Shown: piece by piece, positions 56,337 through 64,000 of the stretch
Layout of the letters: the number at the start of each line of letters is the position of its first letter
Numbering within the stretch: position 1 is the first letter of the stretch
NCBI GenBank assembly: GCA_947491315.1
Contig: CANLII010000010.1
Span: 1 to 64,000 of the forward strand
DNA length: 64,000 nt
Source: Ignavibacteria bacterium
GTDB lineage: Bacteria; Bacteroidota; Ignavibacteria; Kapaibacteriales; UBA961
Direction of reading: 5' to 3'
The notes under the pieces: model-generated
The model's database searches: none
What the model saw: the letters and a program-made list of their open reading frames with translations, nothing else
What the model was told of the DNA's origin: nothing
Translations under genes and position numbers: made by a program

Positions 56337-56898
56337 ATTGGTCTTGGTATTGTCGGGTAGGTATAAATCTTTCACTAACTGTATTGTATTCTATGTAGTT
56401 ATAGTAGTATCAGTTGTATTTCTGACCTCATCATTTCATCACATTCACATCATCATAGTTTACATTCAACACAGTCTCATTCATCTGTATTAAAAGGGGT
56501 AAAACGATAAAAAAAGGGTAATTACAGTATCTAATTCGTAACCTTTTGGTCACTTTTTGAAAAAGGTTACGAATTTCCCTACAAGTGAGTATTCATCAGT
56601 GTAGTTGGGTATTCGTATTTGAGGGAAATTGAGGTGATACTGAACACTTTTGGTGTCTTTTACAGTAACCTTTTAGATGATTAATTGAACTCGAAAATGA
56701 CCGTGCCCTTTGTTTTATACATAAACAAAGTCAAGATAGATAAGGAAATATCAAGATAACACTATCAACAATGCCTCTATATTTCCAATTGCATTGTATT
56801 TTTGACCACAATGAAAAATTCCAAACCATTACTTAGTAGTAAACTTTAACGAACTTATTTGTTTATCCTTTAGCTCACTCTTATACTCCGGTATCAAC
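56337..56898. other. Gene-free region with inverted repeat before the MbnP gene
   Basis: About 560 bases hold no convincing gene. They are AT-rich and contain the inverted repeat described separately at 56533-56575, plus a third GTAACCTTTT at 56664-56673. TACAGTA occurs in front of two of these copies. The promoter of the MbnP gene must lie here; I see no unambiguous box. No second copy of the tRNA 3' end was noticed further right, so there is no clear attachment-site pair. Confidence 0.5.
56533..56575. repeat. Perfect 15-bp inverted repeat, AATTCGTAACCTTTT
   Basis: AATTCGTAACCTTTT (56533-56547) and its exact complement AAAAGGTTACGAATT (56561-56575) flank a 13-base spacer. As a transcript it would fold into a strong hairpin, but there is no T-tract. 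A half-site occurs again at 56664. It could be an operator, a regulatory RNA element or the remnant of a small mobile repeat. Confidence 0.7.
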
Positions 56899-57696
56899 AT
56901 GCTTCGAAATATATTTCACTCTTTGACAGTGCTCGTATTGAGTACTTCCCTATTACTTATCGGTTGTTCAGATCATCCATCAAATTCCATACATGATGAT
57001 CATGGCTCCATTCAAGTTTCTATTGATCATGTATTTGATTCTGCACCTTTCATGTTCGATAAGGCATATTCACTCCCAAATGGTGAATCAGTGAAAGGAA
57101 CAATGTTGAAGTATTATGTTAGCAATATCTCGTTTGAAAAAGCAGACGGTTCAACTCATGTCATTCCTCAGGATGAATCTTACTTTTTTATTGATGAATC
57201 AATTGAGAGTTCAAAAAAGGTACTATTGGACCATATTCCATCTGGTACATATACCGCAATTCGATTTACTATTGGAGTTGATTCACTTCGTTCGACCATG
57301 GGACTCGACAAGAGAAAAGGAATTCTTGATATTGGTGCTGCTGCTCAGGACATGTACTGGTCATGGAATTCTGGTTATATCCACTTGAAATTTGAAGGTT
57401 CATTTACTGCTCCAAATTCTTCAGGTGATATACGATATCATGTCGGAGGTTTTGGTGGTTATTCCTCCCCCACAATCAATGCCATTCGAAATATCCGATT
57501 AACTCTTAATACTGCTCCATTGGTGGTTACAGGAACTTCTCAAAAGTCATTGGCACTTTCCGCTGATTTGAAGAAAATGTTCACGGGATCAATCCCCTTT
57601 TCCGTAGCAGAGAATTCATCCGTAATGTTTTCACCTTTTTGTGTGACAATAGCCGATAATTATGCAACGATGTTTTCTGTAGTAAACAAGGATTAA
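56899..57696 (+). CDS. MbnP-like copper-binding lipoprotein
   Basis: The 265-residue protein has a signal peptide with lipobox LLIGC at about residues 19-23. It matches MbnP-like proteins: an all-beta fold with KYYVSNISFEKADG (about 73-86), the LDHIPSGTY strand, and the conserved MYWSWNSGYIHLKFEG segment (Trp154 and Trp156). In studied MbnP, copper is bound using a kynurenine made from a Trp by the partner di-haem protein MbnH. The partner is encoded right after it, four bases away. No methanobactin genes are visible, so the pair's role in this organism is probably general copper handling. Confidence 0.85.
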   Translation: MLRNIFHSLTVLVLSTSLLLIGCSDHPSNSIHDDHGSIQVSIDHVFDSAPFMFDKAYSLPNGESVKGTMLKYYVSNISFEKADGSTHVIPQDESYFFIDESIESSKKVLLDHIPSGTYTAIRFTIGVDSLRSTMGLDKRKGILDIGAAAQDMYWSWNSGYIHLKFEGSFTAPNSSGDIRYHVGGFGGYSSPTINAIRNIRLTLNTAPLVVTGTSQKSLALSADLKKMFTGSIPFSVAENSSVMFSPFCVTIADNYATMFSVVNKD

Positions 57697-57699
57697 TCA

Positions 57700-58737
57700 A
57701 TGAGATTAACAGGAAATATATTGCTACTAGGATTGTGTTCAATTCTTCTGTCCTGCGGTGAAACCACACAGCCTGAAGAGTCATTTGATGTCACATTCAC
57801 GGTTCCTTCTAATTTTCCTGCACCTGTCTATGATGTATCAAAAAACCCCATTACCAAAGATGGCTTCTTGCTTGGCAAGAAATTGTTTTATGATGGCATT
57901 CTCTCGAAAGATGCCTCGATTTCATGCGGAACTTGCCATATACAATCATCCGGATTTACTCAACATGGACATGATCTCAGCCATGGCATTGCAGATCGGT
58001 TGACTTTGCGCAATACTCCCGGCATTCAGAATGTGGCTTGGAAAAAGTTTTTTCAATGGGATGGCGGAGTTTTTAACCTTGACCTTTTTGCCATAAATCC
58101 CATTACAGCTCATAATGAAATGGATGAAACCCTTGAGAATATATTAACCAAATTACGAAGACATGCTCACTATCCCGGATTGTTCAAATCTGCATTTGGT
58201 TCAGAAGAGATAACTACAGAGCGCTTTCTGAAGGCACTCTCCCAATTTCAATTGATGTTTATTTCTTCCGGCTCTAAGTATGATAAAGTCATGCGAAATG
58301 AAGGAGTTACATTCACGGTTGAAGAGCAAGACGGTTATTCAGTATTTAAACAAAAATGCGCGACTTGCCATACTGAGCCATTATTCAGTGATGAATCCTT
58401 CAGAAATACAGGCCTTGCGGTCAGAAATCAGAATGATAAAGGTAGGGCTCTCATCACATTGAATGAAAAAGATGTCTATGCCTATATAGTGCCCTCATTA
58501 CGAAATATCATGATCACTGCTCCATATATGCATGATGGTCGTTTTGATAATATAGACAAAGTGCTCAATCATTATGAAAAAGGGATGATTGATTCACCAT
58601 ATCTTGATTCTATTTTTAAACAACAAAATCCTGCCGGAATAGCTCTTTCAGAGCAAGACAAGACCGCATTAAAGGCATTCCTTCATACACTCACAGATCA
58701 AGAGTTTGTGCAAAGAAGAATGCTTTCTGAGTATTAA
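57700..58737 (+). CDS. MbnH-like di-haem cytochrome c peroxidase family protein
   Basis: The 345-residue exported lipoprotein has a lipobox LLSC at about residues 16-19. Two haem-c sites are visible: CGTCH at Cys76-His80 and CATCH at Cys220-His224. The layout is that of the MbnH/MauG branch of bacterial di-haem peroxidases. In the known partner system, MbnH oxidises a Trp of MbnP to kynurenine using peroxide. It starts three bases after the MbnP gene, so the two surely form one operon. A pure cytochrome-c-peroxidase role is the main alternative. Confidence 0.88.
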   Translation: MRLTGNILLLGLCSILLSCGETTQPEESFDVTFTVPSNFPAPVYDVSKNPITKDGFLLGKKLFYDGILSKDASISCGTCHIQSSGFTQHGHDLSHGIADRLTLRNTPGIQNVAWKKFFQWDGGVFNLDLFAINPITAHNEMDETLENILTKLRRHAHYPGLFKSAFGSEEITTERFLKALSQFQLMFISSGSKYDKVMRNEGVTFTVEEQDGYSVFKQKCATCHTEPLFSDESFRNTGLAVRNQNDKGRALITLNEKDVYAYIVPSLRNIMITAPYMHDGRFDNIDKVLNHYEKGMIDSPYLDSIFKQQNPAGIALSEQDKTALKAFLHTLTDQEFVQRRMLSEY

Positions 58738-59039
58738 TATGATTGTCATATCAATCTGACACCACCCTTACACAACACACACAATTTTACATCGTCGAGC
58801 ACTATAGATACTCCTTCTTACCATTGATATATCAATATTTTTGAATGTCTTAGAAGCATGTGTTCATAAGGGTTTTAGGCAATTCGATACTATCGGCTTC
58901 ACCCACCTAAAAAAGTTTGGCACGGCAAATGCATTATGTATTTCTGTGCGACGATATGATACACAATCAGAATATATTTTCAGGGTTTGCACAGCAATTT
59001 TTCAATTTCATTTTTACATCTTTTATTAGGGTTTTTTGT
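58738..59039. other. Intergenic region ahead of the repeat protein
   Basis: About 300 bases have no supported gene. A short GATTG/CAATC inverted repeat lies close to the MbnH stop. Near the right end the sequence ATTAGGGTTTTTTG (59025-59038) runs into the start of the repeat protein and recurs before the next gene. Nothing else stands out. Confidence 0.45.
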
Positions 59040-59441
59040 ATGAAAAGCATCGTTTTTTTGCTCGCTTTTGTTGCAATGTCAACAACACTCTTTGCACAAC
59101 ATCAAGTTTTGGGTCAGTCACCAAGAAGTGCAAAAATCTATACTAAACAAGTGAGTAATCATCAAGTTCTTGGTCAATCACCAAGAAGCGCGAAGATTTA
59201 CAATTCAGAATATGTTCCGGTTGCTGCTACAGCAGAAGTGCAAAATCAAGAACAAGAGTCAACACATTTGGTATTGGGGCAATCACCAAGAAGCGCGAAG
59301 ATTTATAATTCTACATATGTTCCAACTCATATCGTACTTGGTCAATCACCAAGAAGCGCCATTGTTTATAATTCAGATGGATATGAATTGTGGAAGTATC
59401 GTAATGGCGTATTCAATGTTTCATTGAAATCTGTTAAGTAA
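59040..59441 (+). CDS. Small secreted protein with four 14-residue repeats
   Basis: The 133-residue protein has a signal peptide (MKSIVFLLAFVAMSTTLFAQ). Nearly the whole mature protein is four copies of a 14-residue unit HxVLGQSPRSAKIY, at residues 21-34, 41-54, 76-89 and 97-110. Copies 1-3 are identical from VLG to IY, while copy 4 ends AIVY. Spacers of 6, 21 and 7 residues separate them (two contain the word YVP). The unit has no Cys or aromatic core, and each contains an Arg after SP. I know no family with this motif. Possible roles are a repeat-type binding protein, a processed secreted peptide precursor, or a substrate of an unknown modification. The start is ATG 59040. Confidence 0.8.
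   Translation: MKSIVFLLAFVAMSTTLFAQHQVLGQSPRSAKIYTKQVSNHQVLGQSPRSAKIYNSEYVPVAATAEVQNQEQESTHLVLGQSPRSAKIYNSTYVPTHIVLGQSPRSAIVYNSDGYELWKYRNGVFNVSLKSVK
59100..59369 (+). repeat. Four 42-base repeats encoding HxVLGQSPRSAKIY
   Basis: Units lie at 59100-59141, 59160-59201, 59265-59306 and 59328-59369. Copies 2 and 3 share long exact runs (CAATCACCAAGAAGCGCGAA). Copy 1 differs mostly at third codon positions and copy 4 diverges at its end. Silent differences suggest the amino-acid repeat is under selection. Confidence 0.88.
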
Positions 59442-59451
59442 CACTGTACAC

Positions 59452-59480
59452 ATTCTTCTCATCAGAGGAAGAATTCTTTT
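59452..59480 (+). terminator. Terminator-like hairpin after the repeat protein
   Basis: ATTCTTCTC pairs with GAGGAAGAAT (one bulged G) around an ATCA loop, followed by TCTTTTATT. It begins ten bases after the stop. Confidence 0.7.
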
Positions 59481-59513
59481 ATTCCATTAGGGTTTTTGAA
59501 AACAAGGGTAATT

Positions 59514-60041
59514 ATGAAAAAAACTTGGATTGCTATTGCAATTACATGTTCACTTGGATTTATTGGTTGCGACAAAACTTCAAATCCGGTAGAGGTCACG
59601 GAAAACAAATCTGAGATTATTCAGCATCCCACTACTGTGGAAGGCATGCCGATCATGACAAGAATGAGCATTCCTGTTGAAGTGGTACTTGAATCATGTC
59701 TACACTTATCTGCTGATCAAAAGAAAGTATGCACTGTGAATCGCAGTGAATTTATTGAAATGAAGATTTCGGAATCTGAACGCATCAAATCATTGGATGA
59801 CATTCAGAAAGCAAAGCAGAGTAGACTGGAAAAGTTAGAACGTTATGATCCTGATTATGGACTTAAATTCAGATTAATTGAAACAGAGTTTGAAGGGAAA
59901 AAACACTATGTGGAAGAGTACACATCCTTTTGGCTGAAAAGTCTCTCTCAAAGAGTATCCAATTCATTCCGTGAAGTCATGAATGACAAACAAAAGAAAA
60001 TATGGAATGAATGGATCGTTCTGAATAAAAAGCCCTGTTGA
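59514..60041 (+). CDS. Small lipoprotein with Spy/CpxP-like helices
   Basis: The 175-residue protein has a lipobox LGFIGC at about residues 14-19. The mature part is helical and charged. Two segments, LSADQKKVC (about 64-72) and MNDKQKKIWNEW (about 156-167), recall the LTxxQ motif of Spy/CpxP-type periplasmic chaperones that respond to metals and envelope stress, but the match is weak. A Tyr-rich segment, HYVEEYTSFW, lies between. The start at ATG 59514 gives the best signal. It shares the ATTAGGGTTTTT box with the repeat-protein gene, so both may respond to the same signal. Confidence 0.5.
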   Translation: MKKTWIAIAITCSLGFIGCDKTSNPVEVTENKSEIIQHPTTVEGMPIMTRMSIPVEVVLESCLHLSADQKKVCTVNRSEFIEMKISESERIKSLDDIQKAKQSRLEKLERYDPDYGLKFRLIETEFEGKKHYVEEYTSFWLKSLSQRVSNSFREVMNDKQKKIWNEWIVLNKKPC

Positions 60042-60108
60042 AATCCATTTCTCGCAATTCTGTTTTTCTGTGTAAATTACATGGTCGACAATCAATTGCG
60101 AGTCTCAC

Positions 60109-62544
60109 ATGACATATATATCCCTATTCGTACTTTTCTTCTGCTCAATCAGCATGCATTCCCAGCAATCACTCATCGGGTATTTCCACAATTGGAATTC
60201 TCAAGATGTTGCATGGGTGCATCCACAGAGCATTGATTCTCGTTATTCCGTGATTGCAATTGCATTTGCGATGCCGGCTTCGAATACGGACATGACTATG
60301 ACATTCACTCCTGAGAATATGTCTGCAAGTGCATTCAAACAAGCAATTGCTCAGTTGAAAGCTCAGGGTAAAAAAGTGATTATTAGCATCGGGGGCGCAA
60401 CTGCCTATCTGGATTTTCCAACAGATGCCGTGAAAAACGACTTCATTAATTCAATGAATTCCATCATGGATTATTATGAATTCGATGGTATTGATATTGA
60501 CATAGAACATGGAAATTGCATTCTGATTACAGGTGGTTCAATCGTAAATCCGGCAAATGCTTCACAAGTTCGGCTCATAGATGCAATCAAGTCCATCATG
60601 AATCATCATCGTACAAGCAAAGGGAAAAAGATGATGCTCACCATGGCTCCGGAAACAGCGTATGTGCAAGGTGGGCAGTCTGCATTTGGTAGCATTTGGG
60701 GTGGATACTTACCAATCATTCATGCACTTCGTGATTCTTTGGATATTCTTCAAGTTCAACTCTATAATTCCGGAACCATGTTTGGCATTGATCGTAATAT
60801 ATATTCGCAAGGTACCGCTGACTTCATCGTGGCAATGACAGAAGCCGTGATTCAAGGATTTCCTACCGGTGGCGGACAATTCGTCGGTCTTCCCGCTTCC
60901 AAAGTGGCGGTTGGACTTCCCGCTTGCAATCAAGCAGCCGGTGGTGGATTTGTAGATACGGCGACTATTTCTCAGGCAATGAAATATCTACTTGGAAAAG
61001 GGAATAAACCGGGATCATATTCTCTGGTGTCTCCTGGTGGATATTCAACATTGAAGGGCATGATGACATGGAGCATCAATTGGGATGCAAGAGAACAATG
61101 CAATGGTGCTTATTCATTTGCCGGATGTTATGACAGATTATTTGGCAATACTCCATTGCCGCCTGCTCAAGTGACAATGCTTGCGCCTCAGTATGGACAA
61201 AAAATCACCGCAGAAACAGTATCATTTCGATGGAATAAAGTCAATAATGCAGTATATCATATTGAGATTTTACGAGGTGGAACAATCATCAAAAGTGATT
61301 CAACTTTGTCCGATACCACATTCAAGATTTCAAATTTGGAATATTCGCAATTGCATACTTGGAGAGTACGCGCAAAGAATGCGCAAGGATGGAGTCAGTG
61401 GAATAGTCCTTGGACATTCACTTCAAGCGATTTACCCATTCCATCACAAGTAATCGCATTGTCTCCTGAGAATTTCACAAAAGTGAACAAGGACAGTCTC
61501 ATTCAATTCAGATGGAAAAGTGCCCAAAGCAATATTTCATCATATGTGTTCACACTCAAAAAAGGGAGTGAAATCATTCACAGAAAATCAGATGTCAAGG
61601 ATACGCTCTATTCTTATGCTCTCCCTGATTTTGATGCCACCTATTCTTGGAATGTACAAGCGGTCAATTCATCGGGTAGCGGTTTCCCAAGTGATCAGCG
61701 ATTCATCGTCACCAATCCAAAACCACTTGATCCTCCGGGACTTGTGACATTGCTCGAACCAAATGCACAAGAAATCATCACTGATTCCATACTTTTCAGA
61801 TGGTCAAAATCCACTCCTTCGGTTTCAAGATATCATATTCAGATAGAACTTGATGGCACCATACTCATTGAAGATTTCATGATGATTGACACATCGCTCA
61901 TGGTTTCCATGCCGGATAAAAGCGGCATCCTCAATTGGAAAGTCCGTGCATTTAATCCATCAGGCTATGGTCCGTGGAGCATTTCAGACAGCATTCGATA
62001 TCGCAGATTGCCGCCCATGCCACTTGCAACCAAGTTTTTGAATGTGCCCGACAGCATCAATATCATGACAGATACAGTTACAATTGCATGGGAAAAAGTT
62101 GATTTTGCAGATACATATCAGATAGAAGTAATGAGCGCGGATAGTCAATACAATCATGACACCAGTCTTGCAAATACTTCGATTTCTCTCAAATACTTGA
62201 AAGATGGTCATGTGTATTCAGTGAGAGTACGTTCCAAGAATGAAAGAGGCTTATCAGCATGGAGCGTACCATTGATAATTACTGTTAACTTCCCCATCTC
62301 CTCATTATACGATGGACAGGATTTACAGGATTGGTTTATAATTGAAGATGCTGATAGAACACTTCGAATTAAGAGTCAGACTGCTTTGAAAGCAATGTCT
62401 ATTCAACTGTTTGATCTTCAAGGAAGAAAAAGATTCGAGCAATCTTTGGATTCACAAGAGGTCCTAATTCCACTTCATGAGTACTCTTCCGGAGTGTATT
62501 TTCTTCGGATCAATCAACAATTTCGCCCCATTTTTATTCAATAA
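60109..62544 (+). CDS. GH18 chitinase with fibronectin III domains and T9SS tail
   Basis: The 811-residue exported enzyme has a signal peptide (ending SMHSQ) and a glycoside hydrolase family 18 barrel (about 22-345). The catalytic motif DxxDxDxE is at Asp126-Asp129-Asp131-Glu133 (DGIDIDIE), and KKVIISIGGAT at about 85 is the SxGG strand. At least four fibronectin III-like domains (about 350-745) follow, each with a W near the end of its strand F (HTWRVRAKNAQGWS and similar). The last 65 residues resemble a T9SS type A sorting domain (FDLQGRK, SSGVYFLRI). It probably degrades chitin or related glycans outside the cell. Confidence 0.93.
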   Translation: MTYISLFVLFFCSISMHSQQSLIGYFHNWNSQDVAWVHPQSIDSRYSVIAIAFAMPASNTDMTMTFTPENMSASAFKQAIAQLKAQGKKVIISIGGATAYLDFPTDAVKNDFINSMNSIMDYYEFDGIDIDIEHGNCILITGGSIVNPANASQVRLIDAIKSIMNHHRTSKGKKMMLTMAPETAYVQGGQSAFGSIWGGYLPIIHALRDSLDILQVQLYNSGTMFGIDRNIYSQGTADFIVAMTEAVIQGFPTGGGQFVGLPASKVAVGLPACNQAAGGGFVDTATISQAMKYLLGKGNKPGSYSLVSPGGYSTLKGMMTWSINWDAREQCNGAYSFAGCYDRLFGNTPLPPAQVTMLAPQYGQKITAETVSFRWNKVNNAVYHIEILRGGTIIKSDSTLSDTTFKISNLEYSQLHTWRVRAKNAQGWSQWNSPWTFTSSDLPIPSQVIALSPENFTKVNKDSLIQFRWKSAQSNISSYVFTLKKGSEIIHRKSDVKDTLYSYALPDFDATYSWNVQAVNSSGSGFPSDQRFIVTNPKPLDPPGLVTLLEPNAQEIITDSILFRWSKSTPSVSRYHIQIELDGTILIEDFMMIDTSLMVSMPDKSGILNWKVRAFNPSGYGPWSISDSIRYRRLPPMPLATKFLNVPDSINIMTDTVTIAWEKVDFADTYQIEVMSADSQYNHDTSLANTSISLKYLKDGHVYSVRVRSKNERGLSAWSVPLIITVNFPISSLYDGQDLQDWFIIEDADRTLRIKSQTALKAMSIQLFDLQGRKRFEQSLDSQEVLIPLHEYSSGVYFLRINQQFRPIFIQ

Positions 62545-62831
62545 AGCATATATCTATCGACATACTTCTACCCTCATTATGTCTGTCTTTTGACAGTAAT
62601 TAATTTCATCTTTCAGGGATATGAAATATGTTGACCATTCTTATCTTCATTGTAAGTGAACACAACGATCTCATTAGGAATACAAGTGAGTTACGTATAA
62701 TTCTACATGCCAATTTTCGACATACAATTTGAAATTTACTACAAAGAAATCAGGGGTGATATGTTTGTATTTACACCGGATAATCCAATGCAATTATCCA
62801 TGCAACAAAAGGGTATACAGACCACTGTCTA

Positions 62832-62849
62832 TATTATTCTTTGATAATA
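62832..62849. promoter_or_regulatory. TATTAT-N6-ATAATA inverted repeat, possible operator
   Basis: A perfect 6-bp inverted repeat with a 6-base spacer sits about 125 bases before katG. AT-rich palindromes of this kind resemble Fur/PerR boxes, but the match is loose and no consensus is claimed. Confidence 0.3.
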
Positions 62850-62883
62850 AATATGGCGAAATCTTGAAGCAAATGGGTATTAG

Positions 62884-64000
<1,117 letters not shown>

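Noticed and set aside
56187..56898. tRNA-Ser as an attachment site for an integrated island
   Set aside because: No second copy of the tRNA 3' end and no integrase gene was seen to the right; only the gene-free stretch and accessory content hinted at it.
58841..59029. 62-residue open frame before the repeat protein
   Set aside because: Non-ATG start, no signal peptide or ribosome site, and composition like non-coding DNA.
59100..59369. CRISPR-like array at the repeat units
   Set aside because: Repeats are in frame, not identical, have unequal spacing (18, 63 and 21 bases between units) and sit inside a signal-peptide-bearing coding sequence.

Overview
The window reads as chromosome from a free-living, diderm bacterium of the Bacteroidota/Chlorobiota side of the tree. 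My best guess is an Ignavibacteria or Kapabacteria-like lineage; this is inference from gene content, not a phylogeny. Supporting signs are at least four secreted proteins that appear to end in type IX secretion (T9SS) C-terminal sorting domains, a SprE/PorW-like lipoprotein beside a GWxTD-domain protein, an Oar-like TonB-dependent receptor, BatA-type and DUF1573 proteins, and several TAnnTTTG promoter boxes of the Bacteroidota type. Base composition looks moderately AT-rich throughout. I found no rRNA, CRISPR array, insertion sequence or prophage. One tRNA-Ser(CGA) is present, and the right edge cuts through katG.

Layout. 0-4 kb: an outer-membrane barrel-like protein, two adjacent DUF1573 paralogues, a small Tic20/DUF4870-like membrane protein, a MauE/DoxX membrane protein and pth. 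4-10 kb: on the minus strand a VIT-vWA protein, a heparinase II/III-like protein and a small lipoprotein, then a divergent DUF3050 gene. 10-16 kb: an MFS exporter, then a tight run of YbdK-type carboxylate-amine ligase, hotdog thioesterase, APC permease and a PilM/DUF3822-like actin-fold protein. 16-29 kb: two large convergent BNR/sortilin-type propeller proteins, a DNRLRE-like lipoprotein translationally coupled to glgA, and a giant glycine-rich Ig-domain surface protein followed by msrB-xseB. 29-38 kb: thyX, mscL, a BatA-like protein, a PAP2 phosphatase, an Oar-like receptor and a secreted serine beta-lactamase-fold hydrolase. 38-46 kb: a 604-residue conserved-looking protein of unknown role, a Gdx-type SMR exporter, mnmA, the GWxTD protein and the SprE/PorW-like TPR lipoprotein. 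45-51 kb: minus-strand hpt, an outer-membrane protein coupled to a cationic coiled-coil protein, and a coupled run lipase-HIT-rsmA-PAP2. 51-56 kb: HNH nuclease, LptF/G permease, recJ, rsgA and tRNA-Ser.

56-64 kb is the most accessory part. After the tRNA and its terminator there are about 560 bases without a gene, carrying a perfect 15-bp inverted repeat. Next come an MbnP/MbnH pair (copper-binding lipoprotein and its di-haem partner), a small secreted protein containing four copies of a 14-residue motif, a small lipoprotein with Spy/CpxP-like helices, a multidomain GH18 chitinase with a T9SS tail, and the start of katG.

How the parts fit: many genes serve the envelope (T9SS cargo, SprE-like factor, LptF/G, TonB receptor, barrel proteins, lipoproteins, PAP2 lipid phosphatases). 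Others are housekeeping (pth, mnmA, rsmA, rsgA, recJ, hpt, thyX, glgA). The best candidate for something undescribed is the four-repeat secreted protein at 59.0-59.4 kb. It shares an ATTAGGGTTTTT leader box with the lipoprotein that follows it, next to the MbnP/MbnH copper pair. Second is the unassigned 604-residue protein at 38.5-40.3 kb. All assignments come from reading the sequence; no database search was run.
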